Below, one piece after another: positions 26,605 to 42,968 of a stretch of 64,000 nucleotides of DNA. Each line of letters starts with the position of its first letter. Position 1 is the first letter of the stretch. The notes beneath the pieces were generated by a model. That model was not told where the DNA came from. It made no database searches and saw nothing but the letters and a program-made list of their open reading frames with translations. Origin of the DNA: an uncultured Collinsella sp. (lineage in GTDB: Bacteria; Actinomycetota; Coriobacteriia; Coriobacteriales; Coriobacteriaceae). A program made the translations under genes and the position numbers. The stretch is taken from contig CAKUNE010000001.1 in assembly GCA_934668345.1 (NCBI GenBank), forward strand, positions 471,614-535,613, read 5' to 3'.

Positions 26605-27073
26605 GGTCGCCCTCCTCTAGGATGAACTTGAGCTTCGATCGACCGCGAGCTAAACGCGTTCGAACGGTCGCGGCTGGCACGTGCAGCAACTCGGCAATCT
26701 CTGAAGTCGAGAAGCCCAGATAGTAATAGAGCACGATGGGGATACGGAATCGTTCCGGAAGTCGCATAACGTCTGACAGGATCGCCTTGGTCTCATCCTG
26801 CGCCGTCGAAAGCGAATCGGCCAGGTTCTCAATATCCTCCACGCGTCTCCATGGCTTTCGAAAGAGCGATTTGCATTCATTAATCGTGACCCGGATAAGC
26901 CAGCGACGAAGATGCTCCCAGCCTTCAAAATGCGTATCGCTTTTGAGCAACTTAAGAAAGACGTCTTGTGCAACATCGTCGGCATCGGCGCGATCGCGCA
27001 GGTACGTCAATGCGATTCGAAACACGACATCCCGGTGATCTTCGACCGCCTGTCTAAATGCTTGTTCTTCCAT
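26555..27073 (-). CDS. RNA polymerase sigma factor, ECF subfamily
   Basis: A 172-residue protein with region 2 (VFRIALTYLRDRADADDVAQDVFLKL, residues about 17-43, including the -10-binding helix) and region 4 (LPERFRIPIVLYYYLGFSTSEIAELL followed by VPAATVRTRLARGRSKLK, the -35-binding helix-turn-helix). It lacks regions 1 and 3, as ECF factors do. The ATG at 27073 is chosen over an in-frame GTG at 27079 because GGAGG stands 5 bases before it. A candidate self-recognised promoter lies upstream. Confidence 0.92.
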   Translation of the reverse strand: MEEQAFRQAVEDHRDVVFRIALTYLRDRADADDVAQDVFLKLLKSDTHFEGWEHLRRWLIRVTINECKSLFRKPWRRVEDIENLADSLSTAQDETKAILSDVMRLPERFRIPIVLYYYLGFSTSEIAELLHVPAATVRTRLARGRSKLKFILEEGDREIQPNQAGLRVRPSR

Positions 27074-27121
27074 AATCACCTCCCGGTGACGTTATTGGTT
27101 CTCGATGAGGCCCTCACCATA

Positions 27122-27150
27122 GATACGCTTTGACCGAACAGAATGTTTCA
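27122..27150 (-). promoter_or_regulatory. ECF-type promoter upstream of the sigma gene
   Basis: On the minus strand TGAAAC (27150-27145) and CGTATC (27127-27122) are separated by 17 bp. This is the GAAAC / CGT(A or C) pattern recognised by many ECF sigma factors, placed about 50 bp upstream of the sigma start. It suggests autoregulation. Confidence 0.6.
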
Positions 27151-27239
27151 AATTCAAGCAGGAAAAACCTACCAAAATTAATCCGTCCCTTTTTGGCAAG
27201 GGATCAACGGAACGCAACAGGTTGAGCATACGCAAGCGA

Positions 27240-27339
27240 GCGGCCCCCAGAGCGTACAAGGTGGCATGAAAAAGGCAGGGCATTGACCTTTTGGTCATGC
27301 CCTGCCTTTTGAATGACAGATTGTAGCTCTGGGGGCCGC
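27240..27339. repeat. Structured inverted repeat, family B, copy 1 (downstream of rpoC)
   Basis: Outer arms 27240-27253 and 27326-27339 pair perfectly over 14 bp. A central hairpin (27271-27309) reads GGCAGGGCATTGACC / GGTCATGCCCTGCC with one bulged T. Internal strands CAAGGTGGCATGAA and TGAATGACAGATTG are shared, with few changes, with the copy at 46969-47067. On the minus strand the central hairpin is followed by TTTTTC, so it could also end rpoC transcription. The 310-bp gap 27074-27383 holds this, the ECF promoter and a second hairpin (27356-27377) next to the rpoC stop. Confidence 0.85.
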
Positions 27340-27383
27340 GCAGCGACGGAGGTTGCCGCCGTTCGTTAGAACGGCGGAACTAG

Positions 27384-35360
<7,977 letters not shown>

Positions 35361-35433
35361 CAGGTTTTTCCTCCTTCACGGAAATGCTCGGTGGGTTGGC
35401 GAGGCATAGCTTCGCCAGTTATCGCAACCTAAT

Positions 35434-35461
35434 AGTTTATCAGGTACCGACCGTTGAGCAA
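35434..35461 (-). promoter_or_regulatory. Candidate rpoB promoter
   Basis: On the minus strand TTGCTC (35461-35456) and TAAACT (35439-35434) are 16 bp apart, about 75 bp upstream of the rpoB GTG. galU ends with its own terminator, so rpoBC needs a promoter here. The remainder of 35361-35593 shows no gene. Confidence 0.5.
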
Positions 35462-35593
35462 GAAAAGCCTTGACGCGATTGAGTTTTTGGAGTAGCAAAG
35501 TTTTTCGACAGAAAATGCGCAGGTAGATGTATGTGTATCGAACACCTGTTCATATATTTTCTGTGAACAGAGAGCCAGCAATCGCAGCTCTTA

Positions 35594-35627
35594 TAAAAAA
35601 CGGGCGCGAACCGAGGTCCGCACCCGT
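35594..35627 (-). terminator. Terminator after galU
   Basis: A GC-rich stem, 35600-35611 with 35616-35627 (two mismatches), is followed on the minus strand by TTTTTTATAAG. It separates galU from rpoB. Confidence 0.85.
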
Positions 35628-35647
35628 AAATATCGTTGCCCGAAGGC

Positions 35648-36556
35648 TTACTTGCGCATCAAGCCGCCGCGCTCGTCGATGGCGTCCCAGAAGGCGTCGG
35701 CGAAGCGAGGGTCGCTTGCAGCCATGAGGGCGTTGGTGGCCATCCAGCCAGAGGGCGTACCGGTGTCGTAGCCCGAAAGCGGGTCGATGACGACGGCGTA
35801 CATGGCCTCGCGGTCGAGCGAGCGGGCCATGGCGTCGGTGAGCTGGATCTCGCCGCCCTTGCCGGCCTGCTGATCGGCCAGCAGGTCCATGACCAGCGGG
35901 CTCAGCAGGTAACGGCCGACGATGTACAGGTTGGAGGGAGCTGCCTCGGGGGCAGGCTTCTCAACCAGACCACCGATACGCCAGACAGCGCCCGGCTCGG
36001 CATCGGCAACATTCTCGAAGCCCTCGAGCGAGCCCACGCGGTCGCCGGCGATAACGCCGTAACGGCTGACTTCCTCGGGAGCGCACGCGGCGACAGCGAT
36101 AACCGAAGCGCCACCGTGCTCCTTGGAGACGGCGAGCATCTTGTCGCAGATGTCGCGGTTGGGCACAACGTAGTCGCCCAGAAGAACTAGGAAGTTCTCA
36201 CCTGCCACAGCGTCTGCGGCAGAGCGAATGGCGTGGCCGAGGCCCTTGGGCTCGTACTGATAACGGAAGTCGACCGGCATGCCGCCCGCATGGGCGACGG
36301 CGTCGGCGTAAGCGTTCTTGCCGCGCTCGCGCAGCAGGTTCTCGAGCGAACGATCGGGCTGGAAGTAACTCAGCAGCTCGGGCTTACCAGGAGAGGTAAC
36401 GATGATGGCGTCATCGACCTCCTCGGGGTCGAGTGCCTCCTCGACGACATACTGGATAACGGGCTTGTCGAGCACCGGCAGCATCTCTTTAGGCGTGCAC
36501 TTGGTGCCAGGCAGAAAACGCGTGCCAAGACCGGCGGCGGGGATGATTGCCTTCAT
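35648..36556 (-). CDS. galU: UTP--glucose-1-phosphate uridylyltransferase
   Basis: A 302-residue nucleotidyltransferase with the UTP-binding start IIPAAGLGTRFLPGTK and the later conserved EMLPVLDKPVIQYVVEE. It makes UDP-glucose for cell envelope sugars and galactose use. An in-frame TTG (36565) exists, but the ATG at 36556 gives the usual family N terminus. It stands alone between rplL and rpoB, where these two are normally adjacent, and is bounded by terminators on both sides. Confidence 0.94.
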   Translation of the reverse strand: MKAIIPAAGLGTRFLPGTKCTPKEMLPVLDKPVIQYVVEEALDPEEVDDAIIVTSPGKPELLSYFQPDRSLENLLRERGKNAYADAVAHAGGMPVDFRYQYEPKGLGHAIRSAADAVAGENFLVLLGDYVVPNRDICDKMLAVSKEHGGASVIAVAACAPEEVSRYGVIAGDRVGSLEGFENVADAEPGAVWRIGGLVEKPAPEAAPSNLYIVGRYLLSPLVMDLLADQQAGKGGEIQLTDAMARSLDREAMYAVVIDPLSGYDTGTPSGWMATNALMAASDPRFADAFWDAIDERGGLMRK

Positions 36557-36784
36557 GTTATTCAAAGATCCTTTCGCAGGCGCACATGCGCCTCATGCGT
36601 GCGGCACACAGCCGCAGACCAAATTGCGATACCGAAGTATCTTACTGCCGAAACCATGTATCACTACAAGGCAAAGACAATTCTTCAGCAGGTCAACGCA
36701 AATTATTGCTTGAATAGCGCAATTTTATTGCCCCTGGCGGACTGCCGGGGATGCGCCGAGTAGCAGCTGCCGAGGGGTCAAAAT

Positions 36785-36819
36785 GAAAAAAGACGGGGCT
36801 CGCAATGCGAACCCCGTCT
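36785..36819 (-). terminator. Terminator after rplL
   Basis: AGACGGGG (36791-36798) pairs with CCCCGTCT (36812-36819), with further pairing inside, and is followed on the minus strand by TTTTTTC. It detaches rplJL from galU and rpoBC. The gap 36557-36784 shows no other element. Confidence 0.9.
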
Positions 36820-36846
36820 GCAAAGAAATCTGGCGAGAAAGCCTGA

Positions 36847-37224
36847 TTACTTGAGGGTGACAGCAGCGCCAGCAGCCTCGAGCTTCTCCTTGGCAGCCTC
36901 GGCGTCCTCCTTCTTGGCACCCTCGAGAACAGCCTTGGGAGCGCCCTCGACGACCTCCTTGGCCTCCTTCAGGCCAAGGTTGGTGAGCTCACGGACGGCC
37001 TTGATGACCTGGATCTTGTTGTCGCCGAAGCCCTCGAGCACGACGTCAAACTCGGTCTTCTCCTCGGCCTCAGCAGCGCCAGCAGCAGGAGCGGCGACAA
37101 CAGCGGCAGGAGCAGCGGCGGAAACGCCGAAGGTGTCCTCGATAGCCTTGACGAGCTCGGAAGCCTCGAGAAGGGTCATTTCCTTAAGAGCATCGATGAT
37201 CTCATCGGTGGTAAGCTTAGCCAT
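36847..37224 (-). CDS. rplL: 50S ribosomal protein L7/L12
   Basis: A 125-residue acidic protein: N-terminal dimerisation helices ([20 protein letters not shown]), an Ala/Gly-rich hinge (residues about 35-55) and a C-terminal factor-binding domain ([20 protein letters not shown]). It forms the ribosomal stalk with L10. GAAAGGAC precedes the ATG. Confidence 0.97.
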   Translation of the reverse strand: MAKLTTDEIIDALKEMTLLEASELVKAIEDTFGVSAAAPAAVVAAPAAGAAEAEEKTEFDVVLEGFGDNKIQVIKAVRELTNLGLKEAKEVVEGAPKAVLEGAKKEDAEAAKEKLEAAGAAVTLK

Positions 37225-37326
37225 TTCTAAGTCCTTTCGGTTTCCGTGCGAATGCGCGGAGATCAGTTAAAACACGGCGCGAATGCGCCAGGGGTGCGGC
37301 GTTGCCGCCGCGGGTGAAAACAGCGA

Positions 37327-37848
37327 CTAGGCTGCCTTCTGCTCGGAGACCTGCTGAATCGAACGAGCGAGACCAGAGGAAACGCCGTTGACGCAGACAG
37401 CGATGTCGCGAGCGAAACCGGAGATGAGACCGGCGATCTGGCCGAGAAGCTGATCCTTGGTGGGCAGCTCGGCGATAGCCTTAACATCATCAGCGGAAAC
37501 GGCCTTGCCGTCGGAGATACCGCCCTTGATCTCAAGGACGCCCTTGGACTTAGCGGAGAAGTCCTTAAGGGCCTTAGCGGCCTCGACCGGCTCGGTCTCG
37601 TAGAACACATAAGCGACGGGGCCGGCGAGAATCTCGTCGAGCTCGGGCTGCTCCTGGTTCTTGAGAGCGATCTTGACCAGGTTGTTCTTGTAGACCTTCA
37701 TCTCGGCGCCGCACTCGCGAAGCTGATGACGCAGCTCCTGAGCCTGCTTAACCGTCAGACCGTTGTAGTTGACGACGAACAGACCGGCGTTCTCGGCGAT
37801 ACGGGACTCGATCTCTGCAACCTTGTCGATTTTGTACTGCTGGGGCAT
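37327..37848 (-). CDS. rplJ: 50S ribosomal protein L10
   Basis: A 173-residue protein starting MPQQYKIDKVAEIESRIAEN, with the conserved YNGLTVKQAQELR rRNA-binding segment and a C-terminal helix for L12 dimers. It forms the base of the stalk. It has its own promoter and a 210-nt leader with a terminator-like hairpin, so it heads the rplJ-rplL operon. GGAGG lies 8 bases before the ATG. Confidence 0.97.
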   Translation of the reverse strand: MPQQYKIDKVAEIESRIAENAGLFVVNYNGLTVKQAQELRHQLRECGAEMKVYKNNLVKIALKNQEQPELDEILAGPVAYVFYETEPVEAAKALKDFSAKSKGVLEIKGGISDGKAVSADDVKAIAELPTKDQLLGQIAGLISGFARDIAVCVNGVSSGLARSIQQVSEQKAA

Positions 37849-38058
37849 GAATTACACCTCCTCGAATTCTTTCCGGGCACGGTCCGCCACAAGGACGTGA
37901 CGGGGGCATGTCCAAAAAGAAAGCCCCCGCGCTGCATGAGCGACGGGGGCGAGAAGACATATCTACTCGACCACCTCGGCTGGCGGGATGTCCCATTAAG
38001 CTCGCGGGTAAGACCCGTTTGCGCCGGCTGTCTCTGGCAGCGGATTCGTGCGTGAACC
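37849..38058 (-). promoter_or_regulatory. L10 leader with attenuator hairpin
   Basis: The transcript from the promoter at 38065-38093 has a leader of about 210 nt. Near its middle GCCCCCG pairs with CGGGGGC (37923-37950), followed on the minus strand by CTTTCTTTTT (37922-37913), a typical intrinsic terminator placed inside the leader. In many bacteria L10(L12)4 binds this leader to control the operon. The exact L10 site was not resolved. Confidence 0.7.
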
Positions 38059-38064
38059 GAAAGT

Positions 38065-38093
38065 ATTATGGCGGGGACCCCGGCGTCGGTCAA
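38065..38093 (-). promoter_or_regulatory. rplJ operon promoter
   Basis: On the minus strand TTGACC (38093-38088) and CATAAT (38070-38065) are separated by 17 bp. The family A hairpin element begins only 8 bp upstream of the -35 box. Confidence 0.75.
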
Positions 38094-38100
38094 CGTAAAT

Positions 38101-38285
38101 CCGGGCTGCACACAATTCCACCATCCGGCACGCGCCGCCGAAGGCCGGGCGCAAGGTTTTCGCTCGGTCAAGTCCTGGGCTCGCTCGGAAAGCACATTAA
38201 GTGCTTTCCGGCTCGTGCGGAATCTACGAAAACCTTGCGCCCGGCCTTCGGCGGCGCGTGCCTGCGTTGACTTTGGGCAGCCCGG
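38101..38285. repeat. Long hairpin element, family A, copy 3 (upstream of rplJ)
   Basis: Arms 38127-38160 and 38229-38262 pair perfectly over 34 bp and enclose a 68-base core (38161-38228) that matches the cores at 7813 and 25087, including CACATTAAGTG, GTCCTG and GTGCGGAA. An outer 8-bp helix (38101-38108 with 38278-38285) closes the structure. The arms bear no resemblance to those of the other copies except next to the core. It occupies most of the gap between the aminotransferase gene and the rplJ promoter. Confidence 0.9.
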
Positions 38286-38354
38286 TTTTCCGTTGGCCGA
38301 CGCCCCCACACATAACCCTTATGTCGGTGGGCTGATGCGTTGCATCCCTGATGA

Positions 38355-39491
38355 CTACAGGGTTGAAACGAAGGTGGACAGGCGGCGGAGGCCTTCGTCT
38401 AGATCATGGTCGGAGACGCAGTAGCTTAGGCGGATGTGGCCTTCGGTGCCGAAGCAGTTTCCGGGAACTAGGGCTACGTTGGCCTCTTTGATGGCTTTGA
38501 TGCAGAAGTCTTCGCTGGTTAGGCCGTACTGTTTGATGCTGGGGAAAGTGTAGAAGGCTCCTTCGGGCTCTACTACGTCGAGGCCCATGTTGTTGAGAGC
38601 GGTCAGCACGCGTTCGCGGCGGGCTCGGTAGACTTCGAGCATGGGGGCGGGATCGACGGTGAGGGCTCGAGCTGCGGCGTCCATTTCGAAGGAGACGGCA
38701 CTCGATACTAGGTATTGGTGAGCTTTTGCGACCTCGGCAATAACGGGGGCTGCGGCTGCGAGCCAACCCAAGCGCCAGCCGGTCATGGCCCAGGGTTTGG
38801 AGAAGCTCTCGATGACCACCGTCTGCTCGCGCAGCTCCGGGTGGCGCTGGGCAAAGCGCTCGTAGCCGTCAACGTAGACCAGGCGGTTGTAGACATCGTC
38901 GCAGACTACGTAGATGCCCGCCTGCTCTGCCACGCGCGCCACGGCGTCGAGCGATACCGCGTTGAGGATGCAGCCCGTGGGGTTGTTGGGCGAGCAGATG
39001 ACGATGGCCTTGGTTGCCGGCGTCACACAGGCACGAAGCGCTTCCTCGTCGATCTGGAATTGCGCGGGCTCCGTATCCAAAAAGACCGCCTTGGCGTGGT
39101 TGGCCACGACGATGCTCTCGTACAGGCCAAAAGCCGGCGTGGGGATAATGACCTCGTCGCCGGGGTTGAGCATTGCCATAAACGTAGCCGACAGGGCCTC
39201 GGTTGCGCCGTCCGTGAGGATGACCTCGTCAGCCGAAAACGAAAGGCCTGCGTCGCCCATATATGTGGACAGCGCCTCGCGCAGGGCGGGACGGCCGTTG
39301 TTGGGCGGATAGTGCGTGTCGCCGCGGTCGAGCGAGGCGGTCACCTCGACGCTGATCACGTCGGGCGTGGGAAAATCGGGCTCACCAAGCGCAAGCGCAA
39401 TGCATCCCGGATGCTGTGCGGCAAGTGCATTGATTCGGCGGATGCCGGAAGGCTTGAGCGTGGCAAGCGAGGTGTTCATGGGCAGACGCAT
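38355..39491 (-). CDS. Pyridoxal-phosphate-dependent aminotransferase, class I/II
   Basis: A 378-residue fold-type I aminotransferase. The PLP lysine lies in ESFSKPWAMTGWRLGW, the Asn and Asp/Tyr cofactor contacts in CSPNNPTGCILN and YVVCDDVYNRL, and the C-terminal Arg in RLSYCVSD. It resembles aspartate-type or broad-specificity amino acid transaminases; the exact amino acids are not predictable. AAGGA lies six bases before the ATG. It is not obviously in an operon. Confidence 0.9.
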   Translation of the reverse strand: MRLPMNTSLATLKPSGIRRINALAAQHPGCIALALGEPDFPTPDVISVEVTASLDRGDTHYPPNNGRPALREALSTYMGDAGLSFSADEVILTDGATEALSATFMAMLNPGDEVIIPTPAFGLYESIVVANHAKAVFLDTEPAQFQIDEEALRACVTPATKAIVICSPNNPTGCILNAVSLDAVARVAEQAGIYVVCDDVYNRLVYVDGYERFAQRHPELREQTVVIESFSKPWAMTGWRLGWLAAAAPVIAEVAKAHQYLVSSAVSFEMDAAARALTVDPAPMLEVYRARRERVLTALNNMGLDVVEPEGAFYTFPSIKQYGLTSEDFCIKAIKEANVALVPGNCFGTEGHIRLSYCVSDHDLDEGLRRLSTFVSTL

Positions 39492-39584
39492 GGCATTCCT
39501 TTCGTAAGGGTTGCACTAGGATAGCGCGGCGGGACGCCACCAGACGGTGTAACCTAAACGGAAACCAACCGGAAAGGAGATGGC

Positions 39585-40247
39585 ATGGAGGCGACCGCGC
39601 GCGGCGATAAGCCCAAAACGCTGCAAACCATCGCGTATATCAGCATTCCCAATAGCGCCGATCTTGAGTTTTTGCTTTGGGACCTGCAGGATGCCATCGC
39701 AGCGTATGCCCGGCTTTCCGGCACTGCGTTCCCCTGCCCGGTTGATTTAAAGGCGGATGATACCGATGCCACCGTCGATGGCATCGTGCTCGCCGTTGAT
39801 GATGCATTTGATGATGAAGCGATGGCAGCCATTGAACAGGCATTTGATCGCTTTGGTGGCGCAGGAACGCGCACCTATGTCGTCGTCCAGGCTAACGTTA
39901 GTGGCCCCGAGCGAGCACGCGGGCTCGTCGAGCGGCTGCGAGCGGCGTGCGACCTTCGCGATCTGTCGTGGTGCGGTGGCGTTATCGTCTGTAGTGGCAG
40001 CGGCATCGAGGCGCTTCGCCGCTCCCCGCGCATGGGCCTCTTGCGCCGGCCGCTTTCCGAAGCCATGGACAAGCTGGTGGGCGCCATTCGCATGGGCTGT
40101 TCGGTTGAGCATGCGCAGCGACTTGGCGGCGGCAATGCCGGTAGCGTCGACACCGACGGCATGGCGCGCGCTAGGCCTGCTGTGCCCGCACTAATCTGGC
40201 GTGCCATCATCAAACGCCTCGGCGCCCATGCTCAATCAAATATCTAA
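39585..40247 (+). CDS. Hypothetical protein
   Basis: A 220-residue soluble protein that I do not recognise. It alternates predicted strands and helices: IAYISIP, then DGIVLAVDDAFDDE, then TYVVVQANVSG, then WCGGVIVCSGSGIEAL, which suggests a three-layer alpha/beta fold, perhaps flavodoxin-like or reductase-like. No signal peptide or membrane segment is present. GGAAAGGAG stands before the ATG. It is divergent from the aminotransferase gene, 93 bp away. Codon use is like that of the surrounding high-GC genes. Confidence 0.65.
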   Translation: MEATARGDKPKTLQTIAYISIPNSADLEFLLWDLQDAIAAYARLSGTAFPCPVDLKADDTDATVDGIVLAVDDAFDDEAMAAIEQAFDRFGGAGTRTYVVVQANVSGPERARGLVERLRAACDLRDLSWCGGVIVCSGSGIEALRRSPRMGLLRRPLSEAMDKLVGAIRMGCSVEHAQRLGGGNAGSVDTDGMARARPAVPALIWRAIIKRLGAHAQSNI

Positions 40248-40260
40248 ATTACAAAGCTTC

Positions 40261-40320
40261 TCAGTCAACGGCCTCGCGCCAGCGCTCAATAAGGCACTCC
40301 AGGTGCCATGACTCGATTGG
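40261..40320 (-). pseudogene. C-terminal remnant of the interrupted DNA glycosylase
   Basis: On the minus strand one frame ends PIESWHLECLIERWREAVD and a stop, preceded by an in-frame stop codon (40321-40323). The W-L-x-x-L-I-x-x-W-R pattern fits the end of DNA-deoxyinosine glycosylases. It lies on the far side of the AT-rich insert from the N-terminal fragment (41308-41517). The remaining bases up to 40524 are AT-rich with a CTATTGC/GCAATAG hairpin (40353-40371) and no gene. Confidence 0.45.
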
Positions 40321-40524
40321 TCAAGGAAAAACATACTCAATCCCTATTGCACAAGGCAATAGTGGAGCGCACCTTTTCCCTTAAAACCTAGGGTTTCGAG
40401 CATGTGAAACCTTGAATTGCCCTGTATATTTGTATAGGTAAAGAGGGTAAAGCTCTGTTCCTTAAACTTCACTTGTTCATGTCATCGCTACAAGCAGGAA
40501 GTTATTAAACAGCAATCATCGCCC

Positions 40525-41193
40525 CTACTGCGTTATAGATAATATGGAGCACCACTGAGCCCCATAAACAATTTGTTCTTTTATACACTGCATCACAAAA
40601 AAGTGCAAAGCCAGAAGGGAGATCACATACTCTACCGGCAACACATCAAAATATAGCTTTCCAATAATTACCCATCTTACCGGGTAATGCATCGAGAGAA
40701 AAAAGACCGAATTGATAATACCAACTATCCACTGGTTTCTTATCAATCCTGACAATCTTGTTTGAATGTATCCCCTAAATATAATTTCTTCTTCGAGAGC
40801 AGCGAAGAAGAAAATAATCCAGTTTATCAATAAGGGTTCCGTAAACGATATGGATTTCCCTTGTGCCTTAAACAGCACCGTTTGTATAACAAGCAGAAAA
40901 ATTCCACCAATAACGCCTAGAATAATGCTGTTTTTTAGCTTATCGGTGTTAATTCCAACACTGTCTATTTTCTGTTTGTTGCAATGGAAAAAGCATGCGA
41001 AAAGCAAAATCAAGACAAGAGGAATCCAAACTTGTGACAGATTTAATATGAGCACGCTTGTATTTGTTGTATAAAGCCAGCCATGAAAAAATGCACTGCC
41101 CATTATGAGGCAATATATGATAATTGCTTTTATACCATCCTTTTTTTCATACTCCATTAGGTTGTTTTTATACTTTTCACTTGTCCACTCCAT
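40525..41193 (-). CDS. CPBP-family intramembrane metalloprotease
   Basis: A 222-residue membrane protein with six or seven hydrophobic segments. It has the Abi/CAAX signature EEEIIFRGYIQ (motif 1, EExxxR) and SVFFLSMHYPVRW (motif 2, His). Such proteases process peptides in the membrane and are often linked to bacteriocin maturation or immunity. The ATG at 41193 has GAGAGGAG eight bases upstream; the frame continues 28 codons back to a TTG, which is less likely. The gene is markedly AT-rich compared with its neighbours, a sign of transfer. Confidence 0.85.
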   Translation of the reverse strand: MEWTSEKYKNNLMEYEKKDGIKAIIIYCLIMGSAFFHGWLYTTNTSVLILNLSQVWIPLVLILLFACFFHCNKQKIDSVGINTDKLKNSIILGVIGGIFLLVIQTVLFKAQGKSISFTEPLLINWIIFFFAALEEEIIFRGYIQTRLSGLIRNQWIVGIINSVFFLSMHYPVRWVIIGKLYFDVLPVEYVISLLALHFFVMQCIKEQIVYGAQWCSILSITQ

Positions 41194-41307
41194 CGATATT
41201 TCTCCTCTCCACAAATTTCGATTTGTCAATTCTGCGATGGTTTTCAGCTTTAACTTCTCACTATCTGGACTGACCAAGCTTTCTTTTTCATGCTCAAATA
41301 CTCCGTT

Positions 41308-41517
41308 TTAAGGGTCGCCCTCGTTGGGCGGTACAGGCACACCGAGACACGCCGCCATTACGCGCCAAAAGCGGTTCTGTGGGTTTCCATAGTAAAAGGC
41401 TTTGGCGCGCGAAAGCACCGAGGGAAACGACCCGAGCGCCAAAACGCGCGAGCGTTCGTCAAACACGGGTTCAAACCCATGCTCAATATGCTGATATCCC
41501 TCGTCCGGCGCAGTCAT
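41308..41517 (-). pseudogene. DNA-deoxyinosine glycosylase, N-terminal fragment
   Basis: Sixty-nine residues survive. The stretch HGFEPVFDERSRVLALGSFP followed by SRAKAFYYGNPQNRFWRVM is diagnostic of the uracil/hypoxanthine-DNA glycosylase family (catalytic GSFPS and YYGNPQNRFW motifs). Intact members have about 165 residues. The frame stops after VPPNEGDP, exactly where AT-rich DNA begins. The start is 3 bases after the stop of the amylase gene, so it was once the second gene of that operon. The enzyme would lack its substrate-clamping half and is probably inactive. Confidence 0.75.
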
Positions 41518-41520
41518 GAG

Positions 41521-42897
41521 CTAGACCCTCAGCAGATAGCGCACCTCGTAGGGCGCAAGCTCAAGGGAGCCCGCAAGCTCGACCGTGGGCGCGTTATCAG
41601 CCAGCAGATCGACAAAGGACCCGTTGAGCTCGCCGGCTCCAAAGGTGTAAGTCTCGTCCACGGCATTCACCGCCACGAGCACCGTTGCGTCGTCACAGGC
41701 GCGCTCAAACAGCAGCTGTTTGTTCTGAATCACCACGTTGCGATAGGCGCCGTAATTGAGGGCGCGGGCCGCTGCATCGTTTGCCGAGCGCAGGTGCGCG
41801 AGCTGCGTGACACATTCCGTCAGATCATTGGGTGCCGGCTCGTCAAGCGCAGGGCGCAGCGCCCAATCGCCATCGGGGCCGCCCTTTTCGCCGGCAATCC
41901 CCCACTCGCTGCCGTAGTAGACACACGGGATGCCCGGCATACCAAAGAGCATGCCGTAGGCGGGACGTAGGCAGGACTTGTCGGTAAGGATGCTCGCCAG
42001 GCGCGGCACATCGTGGTTGTCGACAAACGACAACAGATGCTTGCCGCGGTAGATGCACCACGGGTCGCCGCCAAACTGACGATGCAGCGAGTGGGCGATC
42101 TCGAACATGTTGACCGAGTTAAAGCTGGAGTACAGCCCCTTGTAACACTCGTAGTTGGTGCAGGAGTCGAGCATCTCGTCGTTGACGATCTGGTTATAGT
42201 CGCCGTGGAGCGTCTCGCCGATCAGCACAAAGTCGGGCTTGAGCTCGCGGGAAAAAGCGTGCAGACGGCGCATGAAGTCGCGGTCGAGCATATAAGCGAC
42301 GTCCAGGCGCAGGCCGTCGATGCCAAAGACCTCGGCCCAGCGGTGCACGGACTCGAGCAGATAATCGACTACGGCGGGATTTTGCAGGTTGAGCTTCACA
42401 AGCTCAAAATGACCTTCCCAACCCTCGTACCAAAAGCCATCGCCGTAGCACGAGTCACCGTCAAAGCTAATGTGGAACCAGTCCTTATAGGGCGAATCCC
42501 ACTTGCGCTCCTGCACATCGCGGAAGGCCCAAAAGCCGCGGCCGACATGGTTGAAGACGGCGTCGAGCACCACACGGATACCATGGGCGTGCAGCGTCTC
42601 GCACACGGCGGCAAAGTCGGCGTCCCCACCCAGGCGACGGTCAATATGGCGCAGGCTGCGCGTGTCGTAGCCATGGCTATCGGACTCGAGCGGCGGGTTG
42701 ATGAGCACGGCGCCAATGCCGAGATTCTGCAGATACTCTGCCCAGCGGGCGATCTTCATGATGGGAGCATCGGGGTTGGCTGCGGCATCGGCGGCTTGGG
42801 CGAGCTCATCCTCGGCAACGGGCGCGGCATTTTCACGCGGGGCACCGCAAAAGCCCAGCGGATAGATCTGATAGAACGTCGTCTCGTATGCCCACAT
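41521..42897 (-). CDS. Alpha-amylase family glycoside hydrolase (GH13)
   Basis: A 458-residue TIM-barrel enzyme with the four GH13 regions: DAVFNH (112-117), GLRLDVA with nucleophile Asp199, GETLHG with acid Glu228, and FVDNHD with Asp296. A small C-terminal beta domain follows. There is no signal peptide, so it acts in the cytoplasm, probably on maltodextrins or glycogen-derived oligosaccharides. It follows the MFS gene after a long palindrome and precedes the broken glycosylase. Confidence 0.9.
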   Translation of the reverse strand: MWAYETTFYQIYPLGFCGAPRENAAPVAEDELAQAADAAANPDAPIMKIARWAEYLQNLGIGAVLINPPLESDSHGYDTRSLRHIDRRLGGDADFAAVCETLHAHGIRVVLDAVFNHVGRGFWAFRDVQERKWDSPYKDWFHISFDGDSCYGDGFWYEGWEGHFELVKLNLQNPAVVDYLLESVHRWAEVFGIDGLRLDVAYMLDRDFMRRLHAFSRELKPDFVLIGETLHGDYNQIVNDEMLDSCTNYECYKGLYSSFNSVNMFEIAHSLHRQFGGDPWCIYRGKHLLSFVDNHDVPRLASILTDKSCLRPAYGMLFGMPGIPCVYYGSEWGIAGEKGGPDGDWALRPALDEPAPNDLTECVTQLAHLRSANDAAARALNYGAYRNVVIQNKQLLFERACDDATVLVAVNAVDETYTFGAGELNGSFVDLLADNAPTVELAGSLELAPYEVRYLLRV

Positions 42898-42968
42898 AGC
42901 AACCTCCCGGTAAGCTCAACACAACGACATCCATTGTATGCCCGCCGCGCACTCCCTCCCCCAAAATA

